The position numbers and the translations under genes were made by a program. A DNA stretch of 64,000 nt from Deltaproteobacteria bacterium (GTDB lineage Bacteria > Myxococcota_A > UBA9160 > UBA4427): contig JADJOR010000008.1 in NCBI GenBank assembly GCA_016713665.1, forward strand, positions 186,001 through 250,000, in the 5' to 3' direction. Within the stretch, counting starts at the first letter, position 1. Each line of letters begins with the position of its first letter. The notes under the pieces are model-generated. The model did not search any database. It was not told where the DNA came from and was given only the letters and a program-made list of their open reading frames with translations. Positions 28,105 through 36,165 of the stretch are shown piece after piece.

Positions 28105-28132
28105 TTGCCGCGTCGGACCCGACTCGTACAAT
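28105..28132 (+). promoter_or_regulatory. Promoter of the PP2C phosphatase gene
   Basis: TTGCCG (28105-28110), 16-bp spacer, TACAAT (28127-28132); the -10 matches five of six consensus bases. It lies about 70 bases before the GTG start and 12 bases from the divergent kinase start. Confidence 0.5.
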
Positions 28133-28204
28133 GGCCCGCGACGAGACCGCCTCGGCGACGCTCGCCGGGCGTCGACCGCCCCCTCTACCGGAGACCGCTC
28201 GACC

Positions 28205-29029
28205 GTGAAGACCGCCTTCCTGCGCGGCCGCGACCACCACGACATCGGGGGCATTGCCCTCGAAGGGCTGGGCCGCGTCGCCGTCGCCCTCTCCCGGGGC
28301 GGTGCCCGCAAGACCTACGACCACACCGATCCCAACGAGGACTGCACGGCCTTCGCGATCGGCGAGGGCGGCGAGCTCGTGATCGCCGCCGACGGCCACC
28401 ACGGCGAGCTCGGCTCCGAGGCCGCGATCGAGGCGATCCTCGCCGACGCCGCCCCGCGACTCGTCGCCGCCGTCGCGCCGACGACGAGCCCCGACGCCTG
28501 GCGGGAGCTCGCCTTCGACGCCCTGCTCCGCGCCAACCGCGCCGTGCTCGAGATCGCCGGCCGCTCGAAGCTCCCGCCGGCCCCGACGACCCTCGTGCTG
28601 GCCCTCGTCCGCCCCGGCGACGACCTGCTGCTCCACGCCTCCCTCGGCGACAGCCACCTCTTCGCGATCGACGCGACCGGAGCCACCGAGCTCGGCGGCC
28701 GCGACCCGGCCTGGAAGTTCACGCCCTTCCTCGGCTACGAGCAGGCGAACCGCGAGCTGCTCGAACGTTATTCGCGGGTCGGGCTGCGGACGCTGTCGGA
28801 TCTGCGCGCGGTGGCCCTCGCGACCGACGGGCTCTCGGAGCCGGGCATCGGCGTCGAGAATCCGGCGCAGGCCGTGCACGCGAGCGTCGCCGGGATCGAG
28901 CCGGGGACGGCCGCCGATCTGTCGGCGGTGCGCGCCTGTCGCGCGATCCTCGAGACCGCGATGGGGGCCCATCGGCGCCAGCAGGCCGGCGACAACCTCG
29001 CCTGCTCGGTCGTCTGGCTCGAGCGTTAG
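28205..29029 (+). CDS. PP2C-family serine/threonine phosphatase
   Basis: A 274-residue PP2C-like phosphatase with the metal-binding motifs in order: an N-terminal NEDC in place of RxxNED; VIAADGHHG (about 60-68) as the DGH motif; an HASLGDSHLF strand; VALATDGLSE; and QAGDNLACSVV as the C-terminal DN motif. It is cytosolic, without membrane segments. The GTG start is 14 bases after a GGAG. Because it is divergent from a sensor-less GHKL protein, a phosphorylation-based switch between the two products is plausible. No anti-anti-sigma (STAS) partner lies alongside. Confidence 0.82.
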   Translation: MKTAFLRGRDHHDIGGIALEGLGRVAVALSRGGARKTYDHTDPNEDCTAFAIGEGGELVIAADGHHGELGSEAAIEAILADAAPRLVAAVAPTTSPDAWRELAFDALLRANRAVLEIAGRSKLPPAPTTLVLALVRPGDDLLLHASLGDSHLFAIDATGATELGGRDPAWKFTPFLGYEQANRELLERYSRVGLRTLSDLRAVALATDGLSEPGIGVENPAQAVHASVAGIEPGTAADLSAVRACRAILETAMGAHRRQQAGDNLACSVVWLER

Positions 29030-29046
29030 GTCGGCGGCTGCGGCGC

Positions 29047-30171
29047 CTACGCCCGCGCGAGGGCGGCGACGCGCTCGGCGATCGCGAGGGCGGCGGTCAG
29101 CCCCGGCGACTCGATGCCGATGCAGGCGACGAAGCCCGGGGCGCCGTGGGCGCTCGTCTCCTCGATCACGAAGTCGCGGAAGCCCTGGCCGGGACCGGCG
29201 AGCTTGGGGCGGATGCCGGCGTAGTCGGGGACGAGCGCGGCGTCGGCGAGACCCGGGAGGTAGCGGGCGGCCGCCACGCGAAAGAGCTCGGCCTTCGCCG
29301 GATCGACCTGATAGTCGAGCCGGTCGACGTACTCCGTGTCCGGCCCGAAGCGGACCCGCCCCGCGAGATCGAGGGTCGCGTGGATCCCGAGCCCGGCCTG
29401 CTGGGGCACCGGATACACGAGCCGGGCGAGCGACAGCCGCTCGCCCGGCGCGAGGCCGAAGTAGTCGCCCTTGCACGGATGGAGGCGATAGCCGAGCGCG
29501 TCGACGTCGAGGCCCGCGAGCCCGGCCACGACGTCCGCCGAGAGCCCCGCCGCGTCGACGACGCAGCCCGCGTCGATCGCCTCGCTCTCGCCGTCCGCGG
29601 CGACGACCTCGACGCGCCAGCCGTAGGAACGTTGCGCGAGCGCCACGACCCGGCGATCGCAGAGGACGATCGCGTCGTGTCCGACCGCCTCGGCTTCGAG
29701 CGCCTGGCAGAAGGCGTGGGCCTCGACGATCCCGGTCTGCGTCGAATGAACGGCGACCCGGGCCTCGACCTCGGGCTCGAGGGCGAGGATCGCCGCGCGG
29801 GAGATCAGCTCGAGACCCTCGACGCCGTTCGCCCCGGCCCGCGCATGCAGCGCCTCGACCGTCGCGATCTCCGCCTCGTTCGTCGCGACGATCAATTTGC
29901 CGAGCCGGCGATGGGGAACGCGCTTCGCCTCGCAGAAGGCGTAGAGGGATCGGCGGCCTTCGATGCAGAGCGCGGTCTTCAGGCTGTCCGCGGGGTAGTA
30001 GATCCCGGCGTGGACGACCTCGCTGTTGCGGCTCGTGACGCCCCGGGCGATCCCCGGCTCGGCCTCGAGCACGACGACCGATCGGCCGGCCTTCGCGCAG
30101 GCCGCCGCCACCGCGAGCCCGACGACCCCCGCTCCGACCACGACGACGTCGAAGCCGGCTTCGGAGCCCAC
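29047..30171 (-). CDS. FAD-dependent oxidoreductase, L-2-hydroxyglutarate oxidase (LhgO)-like
   Basis: A 374-residue DAO-family flavoprotein. It starts with the dinucleotide motif VVVVGAGVVGLAVAAACAKAG followed by VVVLEAEPGIARGVTSRNSEVVHAGIYYPADSLK, a combination characteristic of LhgO/YgaF-like enzymes. The C-terminal part contains HPCKGDYF, PVPQQAGLGIHATLDLAGRVRFGPDTEYV and DYAGIRPKLAGPG. Known members oxidise L-2-hydroxyglutarate to 2-oxoglutarate at the membrane. The start is assigned to a GTG five bases after the stop of the PfkB-kinase gene, since no ATG exists. The two genes form a tight pair. Confidence 0.85.
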   Translation of the reverse strand: MGSEAGFDVVVVGAGVVGLAVAAACAKAGRSVVVLEAEPGIARGVTSRNSEVVHAGIYYPADSLKTALCIEGRRSLYAFCEAKRVPHRRLGKLIVATNEAEIATVEALHARAGANGVEGLELISRAAILALEPEVEARVAVHSTQTGIVEAHAFCQALEAEAVGHDAIVLCDRRVVALAQRSYGWRVEVVAADGESEAIDAGCVVDAAGLSADVVAGLAGLDVDALGYRLHPCKGDYFGLAPGERLSLARLVYPVPQQAGLGIHATLDLAGRVRFGPDTEYVDRLDYQVDPAKAELFRVAAARYLPGLADAALVPDYAGIRPKLAGPGQGFRDFVIEETSAHGAPGFVACIGIESPGLTAALAIAERVAALARA

Positions 30172-30176
30172 CGCGC

Positions 30177-31169
30177 TCAGAGCGCCTCTCCGAACTCGGC
30201 GCGGTAGCGCTCGCGGATCGCCGCGTGCTCGAGCTCGATGCTCTGCGGTCCCTGGCGCGCGACCTTGAGGGCCCCCATCAGGCTGCCGAGGCGCGCGCCC
30301 TGCTCGAGCGGAAGCCCGTGTGCGAGGGCGTAGAGGAGCCCCGCGCGATACGAATCCCCGCAGCCCGTCGGATCGACGGCCTTCTCCGCGCGCACCGGTC
30401 GGATCTCCGTCCGCTCCGCCGCGAGCGAGAGCCCGGCCTCGAGGCCGCCGCGGCGGATCGACGAGCCGTCCTCGCCGCGCGTCACGATCAGCGCACCGAC
30501 GCGCTCGGCGATGCCGTCCTCGCCGAGCCCCGTCTTCTCCTGCGTGAGCGCCCACTCGTACTCGTTCACGATGTAGATCGTGGCGCCGGAGAGCGCCTCG
30601 AGCAGCGCGGCCTTGTCGAGGATCGGGAGCCCCTGGCCGGGATCGAAGATGAAGGGCGTGCGGCGGGCCTTCGGCTCCCGACTCCTCGGATCCAGGCTCT
30701 TCAGATCCCGGCAGTAGTCGAGCATCGCCTGGCGACCGTTGGGCGACACGATCGCGGCGTCGAAGGGCACGCGGACGTCGGCGATGCGCGCCTCGTGGGC
30801 ACGGTCCATCGCGCCGGGATGGAACGAGATGATCTGGTTGTTCGCCTGATCGGTCGTGATGAAGCAGGCGGCGGTGTACTCGTCGTCGAGGACGCGGAGG
30901 TGGTCGCGGGAGACGCCGCTCGCATCCATCCAGGCGGCGTAGGCCCCGAGGTCCTGGCCGACGGCGGCGAGCAGGATCGGCTCGACCCCGAGCCGGCAGA
31001 GGTTGTAGGCGATGTTCGCGCCGGTCCCGCCGTACTGCTTCGACATCGAGGGGACGTGGAAGGCCACGTTCAGCTTCTCGAGCTTGTCGCCCACGAAGTG
31101 GTTCTTGAAATGATCCTCGAAGATCATGATGTGATCGACGGCGACCGATCCGGTCACGAGCACGGCCAT
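30177..31169 (-). CDS. PfkB-family carbohydrate/adenosine kinase
   Basis: A 330-residue ribokinase-fold kinase. The N-terminal part is LVTGSVAVDHIM, with the substrate glycine pair in SKQYGGTGANIAYNLCRLG. The C-terminal signature DPTGCGDSYRAGLLYALAHG carries the catalytic aspartate; the usual GAGD is GCGD. The long FKNHFVGDKLEKLNVAFHVPSM stretch is typical of the bacterial adenosine-kinase-like group. It phosphorylates a sugar or nucleoside 5' OH with ATP. ATG 31169 has AAGGA seven bases upstream. The gene leads the pair with the LhgO-like oxidoreductase, and its upstream region contains a 12-bp tandem repeat. Confidence 0.88.
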   Translation of the reverse strand: MAVLVTGSVAVDHIMIFEDHFKNHFVGDKLEKLNVAFHVPSMSKQYGGTGANIAYNLCRLGVEPILLAAVGQDLGAYAAWMDASGVSRDHLRVLDDEYTAACFITTDQANNQIISFHPGAMDRAHEARIADVRVPFDAAIVSPNGRQAMLDYCRDLKSLDPRSREPKARRTPFIFDPGQGLPILDKAALLEALSGATIYIVNEYEWALTQEKTGLGEDGIAERVGALIVTRGEDGSSIRRGGLEAGLSLAAERTEIRPVRAEKAVDPTGCGDSYRAGLLYALAHGLPLEQGARLGSLMGALKVARQGPQSIELEHAAIRERYRAEFGEAL

Positions 31170-31227
31170 GGGAAGTCCTTCGCGATTCGAGCGGGCCCGC
31201 AGTCTCGCCGGCCGCTCCCGGGCCGTC

Positions 31228-31275
31228 AACGTGGCTGGAAACGTGGCTGGAAACGCGGCCGGCAACGTGGCCGGC
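31228..31275. repeat. 12-bp tandem repeat (4 imperfect copies)
   Basis: Two exact AACGTGGCTGGA copies are followed by AACGCGGCCGGC and AACGTGGCCGGC, in the divergent space between the PfkB kinase and metF. No coding role is apparent. It may mark a replication-slippage site or a protein-binding array. Confidence 0.85.
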
Positions 31276-31375
31276 GATGGGCCACGGCGGACGCGACGGC
31301 GGAGGCTTCGGCCGGCTCGGCGGCGGGTGGACGGCGGCTCGGAGCATCGCGGGATGCGGTGCTACGGTCCGGCGC

Positions 31376-32242
31376 ATGGCCATTCCCGAGCTCTTCCAGA
31401 CCGGTCGCCCGGTCGTCTCCTTCGAGTTCTTTCCGCCGAAGACCGACGCGGGCTACCGCGCGCTGTTCGAGACGATCGAAGAGCTGAAGCCGCTCTCGCC
31501 CGGTTACGTCTCGATCACGATGGGCGCCGGCGGGAGCACGCGCGAGAAGACCGTCGACCTCACGATCGAGATCACGCGGAAGCTCGGCCTCACGACCATG
31601 GCCCACCTGCCCTGCACCGGCTTCCGCCCTCAGCAGATCGGCTCGATCCTCGACCAGCTCGCCGCCGGCGGGGTCCACGACGTGCTCGCCCTGCGCGGTG
31701 ATCCGCCGAAGGACAACCCGGACTTCGTGATCCCGAAGGACGGCTTCCAGTACGCGAACCAGCTCGTGGCCTACATCGCCCGCCACGGCGGCTTCTCGAT
31801 CGGCGCTGCCGGTTTTCCCGAGGTCCATCCGCAGGCCGCCGACGCAGCGACCGACCTCGTCCACCTGAAGCGCAAGGTCGATTCGGGCGTCGATTTCCTC
31901 ATCAGCCAGTTCTTCTTCGACAACGCGAAGTTCTTCGACTTCGTCGCGCAGGCGCGGTCGATCGGGATCCGCGTTCCGATCATCCCCGGCATCATGCCGA
32001 TCGCGAGCGTCGCCGGCATCCGACGCATGGCCGCGGTCAACGCCACGGGCTTCCCCGAAGAGCTCGCCCGCGAGCTCGATCGCGTCGACGGCAACGAAGA
32101 GGCGACCTATCGGCTCGGCGTCGATTGGGCGACGATGCAGTGTCGCGAGCTGCTCGACCGCGGTGTCCCCGGCATCCACTTCTACACGCTGAACCGCTCG
32201 CCCGCCTCGCGCGAGATCCACCGGAGCCTCTTCGGCGGATGA
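31376..32242 (+). CDS. metF: Methylenetetrahydrofolate reductase
   Basis: MetF reduces 5,10-methylene-THF to 5-methyl-THF for methionine synthesis, using FAD. The 288-residue TIM barrel shows VVSFEFFPPKTDAG (about 13-26) with the folate-contacting glutamate, then VSITMGAGGSTREKT, LALRGDPP and FLISQFFFDNAKFFDF, followed by PIIPGIMPI. The length is normal. ATG 31376 starts just before the first strand. Its TGA stop overlaps the purN ATG (ATGA), so both folate-using enzymes are co-translated. Confidence 0.96.
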   Translation: MAIPELFQTGRPVVSFEFFPPKTDAGYRALFETIEELKPLSPGYVSITMGAGGSTREKTVDLTIEITRKLGLTTMAHLPCTGFRPQQIGSILDQLAAGGVHDVLALRGDPPKDNPDFVIPKDGFQYANQLVAYIARHGGFSIGAAGFPEVHPQAADAATDLVHLKRKVDSGVDFLISQFFFDNAKFFDFVAQARSIGIRVPIIPGIMPIASVAGIRRMAAVNATGFPEELARELDRVDGNEEATYRLGVDWATMQCRELLDRGVPGIHFYTLNRSPASREIHRSLFGG

Positions 32243-32970
32243 CGGCCGAATCCGGGAAGAGGGCCGCGCCGCTGCCGACTCCGGGTCCTGCCGGAGCTGC
32301 GGGCGCCGCCGAGGTCGCGGGCGTCCGGACGCCGCGCGGGCTTCGCCTGGCCGTGCTGCTCTCGGGCAGCGGGACGAGCCTCGAGAACCTCTTCGAGCAC
32401 ATCGATCGCGGGCTGCCCGCCGAGGTCGTCTGCGTGCTCGCGTCGAAGAAGAGCGCCTTCGGGCTGCGGCGCGCCGAGGCGCGGGGGGTGCCGGCGATCG
32501 CGGTGCCGCGCCGCGAGTTCGCCGACGTCGCGGCCTTCAACGACGCGCTCCACGCCGAGCTCGCCCGCTTCGAGCCGGACCTCGTCTGCCTGCTCGGCTT
32601 CCTCTCGCCCTTCGAGCTGCGGGGGTGTTATGCGGGCCGGACGCTCAACGTCCATCCCGCCCTGATCCCCGCCTTCTCGGGCCAGGGCTTCTACGGCCAC
32701 CACGTCCACGAAGCGGTGCTCGCGACCGGCGTGAAGTGGACCGGCGCGACGGTCCACTTCGTGAGCGACGTCTACGACGAGGGGCCGATCCTGCTGCAGG
32801 AGACCGTCCCCGTCCTCGACGACGACACGCCGGACACCCTCGCCGCCCGGGTCCAGGCCCTCGAGCGGCGGCTCGTGCCCGAGGCGATCCGCCTGATCGC
32901 CGAGGACCGGGTCCGGATCGAGGGACGCCGGACGCGGATCCTGCCGGCGAAGGACGCGGTCGGGGGCTGA
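32239..32970 (+). CDS. purN: Phosphoribosylglycinamide formyltransferase (PurN)
   Basis: PurN uses 10-formyl-THF to formylate GAR in purine synthesis. After an unusual 35-residue Ala/Pro-rich leader, the fold begins RLAVLLSGSGTSLENLFEHI. The catalytic residues are seen in TLNVHPALIPAFSG (Asn and His) and VSDVYDEGPILLQE (Asp). At 243 residues it is longer than the common 190-220 only because of the leader. The start is fixed by the four-base overlap with metF; the next in-frame option would lose that coupling. Confidence 0.95.
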   Translation: MTAESGKRAAPLPTPGPAGAAGAAEVAGVRTPRGLRLAVLLSGSGTSLENLFEHIDRGLPAEVVCVLASKKSAFGLRRAEARGVPAIAVPRREFADVAAFNDALHAELARFEPDLVCLLGFLSPFELRGCYAGRTLNVHPALIPAFSGQGFYGHHVHEAVLATGVKWTGATVHFVSDVYDEGPILLQETVPVLDDDTPDTLAARVQALERRLVPEAIRLIAEDRVRIEGRRTRILPAKDAVGG

Positions 32971-33060
32971 GCCGAAGCGGTCCGGGCAGGCGCGCCGGCC
33001 CGGGTGTGCTCCGGGACGGAGCTCGCCGCGCCTTTTTCCCCGGCTTCGTCCTTGACAGGG

Positions 33061-33083
33061 AGGCGAACAAGGGGCGAAAGTCG
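33061..33083 (+). promoter_or_regulatory. SOS-type operator candidate, copy 1 (upstream of the ImuA/ImuB ORF)
   Basis: AGGCGAA-N7-CGAAAGTCG, ending four bases before ATG 33088. It is matched base for base outside the N7 by a second copy before dnaE2 (39533-39555), at nearly the same distance from the ATG. The core CGAA-N7-CGAA is a direct repeat with the same 7-base spacing as the alphaproteobacterial LexA box GAAC-N7-GAAC. A TTGACA hexamer lies just upstream (33052-33057). Confidence 0.7.
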
Positions 33084-33087
33084 CGCC

Positions 33088-33790
33088 ATGTCCCCCCGTC
33101 CTCCCGGCATCCCCCGGCCTGGAGCCCAGGCCCTGTCCCTCCCCGAAGCGTCTGCGCTGCCCTCTCGCGGGCCGAGCGGCGTCGTCGAGGCCCGTGAGGG
33201 GCCGGACGCCCTGCGTGCGCTCCTCGGCGACCTCGGCGCCCGGATCCGGCGCGGGCGCGGGCTCGCCCGGGACGTGGCGAGCAGCTCTCCGCCGCGGCCG
33301 TCCTCGGCGAGCGCAGCGGCGGGGCGGAGGCGGCTCTGCAGCGCCTGCTCTGGGTTCGGGCGCGGACCGAGGGCGAGGCGATCCGGAGCTGTGAGCGGAT
33401 CCTCGCGACCGAGGGCTTCGCGCTCACGATCCTCGATCTCGCGCATCTGCCAAACCCGGCCGAGCGCCCGGCCGAGCGGCGGGCGGCCGGCGATCCGCGA
33501 GGCGACCTGGCTGCGGCTCGCGCGCCTGGCGGCCCGCCAGCAGAGCGCGCTGATCGTCCTCTCGAATACGCCGCAGACCGGCTCCCGCGCCGAGCTCGTG
33601 CTCGAGATGCGCCGCCGCCGCATCCGCTTCACCGCCCCCCCCCGCCTGCTCGACGCCCTCGAGACGACGGCCGTCCTGCGCCGCCACCGCACCCGACCCG
33701 CCGACTCGGAGATCCTGCTCTCCCTCGACGCGGAGCCACCCGCCCATGTCGACCCCGCCCGCTCCGGCTCGTCGGGCTTTTCGACCTCTC
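33088..33790 (+). pseudogene. imuA: ImuA (RecA-like) segment: P-loop region missing, two compensating frame changes
   Basis: The ImuA-like protein that normally accompanies ImuB can be followed in three pieces. Frame of 33088: GPDALRALLGDLGARIRRGRGL, the beginning. A different frame from about 33279 to 33478: LQRLLWVRARTEGEAIRSCERILATEGFALTILDLAHL, a central RecA-like strand-helix part. Back in the first frame from about 33485: REATWLRLARLAARQQSALIVLSN and SRAELVLEMRRRRIRFT. The Walker-A part expected between pieces one and two is absent. The second junction is explained by one extra G in the run at 33481-33483. The segment is therefore degenerate or affected by sequence error. Confidence 0.6.
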
Positions 33791-35406
33791 TGGCCGCAGG
33801 CGCCTCGCCTTCGCTCGCCTCCGGCGCGCCGGCCACTGGGCGCCGGCGGGTCGCGTGTCTGCTGATCCCGGATCTGCCGCTCCACGCCGCCCTGCGCGCA
33901 GAGCCCGAGCTCGCGGACCAGGCCCTCGTCGTCACGACCGGCCCCGGTCCGCGGGCCGAGATCCTCTGCGCCTCGCGGGCAGCGATGGCGGGCGGGGTCC
34001 AGCCCGGCCAGAGCCTGACCCAGGCCCGGGCGATCCGGCCCGGCCTCGAGGTCCGGATCGCTTCGCCCGCGCTCGAGCGGGCGGCCCGGGCGGCGCTGCT
34101 CGACGTAGCGCTCTCGCTCTCGCCCCGGGCCGAGCTCGTCGCCCGCAGCGGCGGCTTCTTCGCCGCCGAGGGTGCCGTCTGCGTCGATGCGACGGGGATC
34201 GCTGCGCTGCACGAGAGCGAGAGCCGCTTCGCGTCGGTGCTGCATGCCCGCGCCGAGCGGGCGGGGCTGCGCGGCTTCGTCGCCCTCGCCTCCTCCCGCG
34301 GCATCGCCCGCCTCGCCGCCCGCCATCTCGCGACGAGCGCCCGCTTCGCGAAGCGCCCGCACGAGATCGAGACGACCCGCGTCCTCTCGCCCCGCAAGGA
34401 GCTCGCCTTCCTGGCACCGCTCCCGATCGACCTGCTCGATCCCGACGACGACGTCGCCGAGTCGCTCTCGCGCTTCGGCCTCCACAGTCTGCGCGATCTG
34501 TTAGGCCTCTCCCGCCGCGACCTCGCCGCCCGCGTCGGTCCCGCGATCCTCGAGCTCGTCGCCCGCGCCCGCGGCGAGGAGATCGAGCCCCCGCTCGCCG
34601 AGCCGCGCGCCCTCGAGCTCGAGGAAGGCATCGATCTCGAGTGGCCGCTCGAGAACCTCGAGCCCCTGGCCTTCGTCCTGCGCGGGCTCGTCTCCCGGCT
34701 CTGTGAACGCCTGGCCCTGCGCGCTCTCGGCTGCGACGAGCTGCATCTCGATCTGCGCCTCGAGTCGGGCGCCCGCGACGCCCGGCGCATCGCCCTCGCG
34801 TCACCCGCCGGCGACGCGAGCGTGCTGCTGCGACTGATCCGCCAGGTCCTCGAATCGACGCCGCCCGCCGCGGCCGTCGACGGCGTCGGCCTGACTTGTC
34901 GGGGTGTGGCCCTGCGCCGCGAGCAGCTCGATCTGTTCCGGCCACGGGGACCGGATCCGAACCAGCTCGACCAGACCCTCGCCGCGCTTGGTGTGATCTG
35001 CGGCCCGGCCCGCGTCGGCTCTCCTGCCGTAGTCGACGATCACCGGCCCGACGCCTTCGCGCTCGAGCCCTTCTCCGGGCCGTTCTCCGGAAGAGGTGTG
35101 CCAGCCGTCGCCCGAACGGCGGACGCGCGCTCGACGACCGCGCGCCTCACGTTGCGCGCGATCCGCCCACCGGCCCGCGCCGAGGTCCGCAGCGCGGGCG
35201 GGCGGCCGGTCTTCGTGCGCAGCGCGGCGGGCCAGGGCGAGATCGTGGAGGTCGCGGGGCCTTGGCGAACGACCGGGCAATGGTGGTCGGAGACGGGGCA
35301 TTTCGCCGTCGACCACTACGACGTGCAGCTCCGTGACGGGCGTGTTTTGCGGCTGTGTTTCGATTGGCGGCAGAATGGGTGGCAGGTCGATGGCCTCTAT
35401 GACTAG
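33088..35406 (+). CDS. imuB: ImuB, inactive Y-family polymerase of the mutasome, in one ORF with the ImuA remnant
   Basis: From about 33840 the ORF is a full ImuB. It has a Y-family palm-like start RRVACLLIPDLPLHAAL, where the catalytic aspartates are absent as in known ImuB, then GVQPGQSLTQARAIRPGL and CVDATGIAAL replacing the SxDE motif. The little-finger region is followed by the clamp-binding motif QLDLF (34924-34938), and the C-terminal domain ends with GRVLRLCFDWRQNGWQVDGLYD. ImuB bridges DnaE2 to the beta clamp in damage-induced mutagenesis. No separate start lies between the ImuA part and ImuB, so the open frame predicts a 772-residue fusion. The middle 65 residues are out-of-frame Arg/Ser-rich filler. 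Confidence 0.8.
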   Translation: MSPRPPGIPRPGAQALSLPEASALPSRGPSGVVEAREGPDALRALLGDLGARIRRGRGLARDVASSSPPRPSSASAAAGRRRLCSACSGFGRGPRARRSGAVSGSSRPRASRSRSSISRICQTRPSARPSGGRPAIREATWLRLARLAARQQSALIVLSNTPQTGSRAELVLEMRRRRIRFTAPPRLLDALETTAVLRRHRTRPADSEILLSLDAEPPAHVDPARSGSSGFSTSLAAGASPSLASGAPATGRRRVACLLIPDLPLHAALRAEPELADQALVVTTGPGPRAEILCASRAAMAGGVQPGQSLTQARAIRPGLEVRIASPALERAARAALLDVALSLSPRAELVARSGGFFAAEGAVCVDATGIAALHESESRFASVLHARAERAGLRGFVALASSRGIARLAARHLATSARFAKRPHEIETTRVLSPRKELAFLAPLPIDLLDPDDDVAESLSRFGLHSLRDLLGLSRRDLAARVGPAILELVARARGEEIEPPLAEPRALELEEGIDLEWPLENLEPLAFVLRGLVSRLCERLALRALGCDELHLDLRLESGARDARRIALASPAGDASVLLRLIRQVLESTPPAAAVDGVGLTCRGVALRREQLDLFRPRGPDPNQLDQTLAALGVICGPARVGSPAVVDDHRPDAFALEPFSGPFSGRGVPAVARTADARSTTARLTLRAIRPPARAEVRSAGGRPVFVRSAAGQGEIVEVAGPWRTTGQWWSETGHFAVDHYDVQLRDGRVLRLCFDWRQNGWQVDGLYD

Positions 35407-35439
35407 AATCGCGCCGCCTTCGAGATCGAGGAGATCGCG

Positions 35440-36165
35440 TTGCCCGACCAGAGCTCCGAGCGGCACTCCGATTCCCATCGACCGAACGAACCGCGCCCGT
35501 TGCTTCCCCAACCGGATCATCCGATCGCGTTCCTGAAGGGCTTCCTCGAGCGCCCGAAGCAGGTCGGGTCGATCATCCCGAGCTCCCGTTGGATGGAGCG
35601 GCGCATCACCCGGACCGCCGAGCTGGCCAGCGCCCGGGTCGTGATCGAGCTGGGTCCCGGGACCGGCGGGACGACCAGGGCCCTGCTCCAGGCGATGCGC
35701 CCGGATGCCCGGCTGCTCGCGATCGAGATCAACCCGAGCTTCTGCGATCTCCTGCGCGAGACGATCGACGACCCGCGCCTGATCGTCCACGAGGGCAGCG
35801 CCGCCGAGATCCAGGACGCGCTGACCAAGCACGAGCTCGACGCGCCCGACGTGGTCCTCTCGGGCATCCCGTTCTCGACCATGCCCCGCTCCCTCGGCCT
35901 CGCGATCCTGCATTCCGTGCGATCGAGCTTGAAGCCGGGGGGCCGCTTCGTCGCCTATCAGTTCCGCGACGTGGTCCATACCCTCGGCAAGCGGGTCTTC
36001 GGGCCGGCCTCGATCCAGCTCGAGCTGTTCAACGTGCCGCCGATGCGGGTCTACCGCTGGGACATCGCCGCGGACATCGCCGCGGACATCGCCCCGGAAA
36101 AGGCGTCGGATCGGGCGACGGGCGGACATGCGAGCCCGAGCGGCCGCGGGCGGCGCGCCCGCTAG
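35440..36165 (+). CDS. PmtA-like phospholipid N-methyltransferase (class I SAM)
   Basis: A 241-residue methyltransferase. The stretch IAFLKGFLERPKQVGSIIPSSRWMERRI (about 29-56) is characteristic of rhizobial-type PmtA and related enzymes. SAM motif I is VVIELGPGTGGTTRALL and the acidic end of strand 2 is LLAIEINPSF. A hydrophobic SGIPFSTMP region follows, and the last 30 residues are basic and low-complexity with a DIAADIAADIA repeat. It probably methylates phosphatidylethanolamine toward phosphatidylcholine at the membrane surface. The TTG start has GAGGAG six bases upstream. It sits inside the mutagenesis island, convergent with dinB, with no obvious functional link. Confidence 0.78.
   Translation: MPDQSSERHSDSHRPNEPRPLLPQPDHPIAFLKGFLERPKQVGSIIPSSRWMERRITRTAELASARVVIELGPGTGGTTRALLQAMRPDARLLAIEINPSFCDLLRETIDDPRLIVHEGSAAEIQDALTKHELDAPDVVLSGIPFSTMPRSLGLAILHSVRSSLKPGGRFVAYQFRDVVHTLGKRVFGPASIQLELFNVPPMRVYRWDIAADIAADIAPEKASDRATGGHASPSGRGRRAR
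36061..36093 (+). repeat. 12-bp tandem repeat in the methyltransferase C-terminus
   Basis: GACATCGCCGCG occurs twice plus nine bases of a third copy and encodes DIAADIAADIA. The unit is a multiple of three, so it is frame-neutral. Confidence 0.85.

Noticed and set aside
27455..29476. 673-codon minus-strand frame joining the GHKL protein to sequence opposite the PP2C gene
   Set aside because: The PP2C gene on the + strand has all metal motifs; the minus-strand extension is low-complexity.
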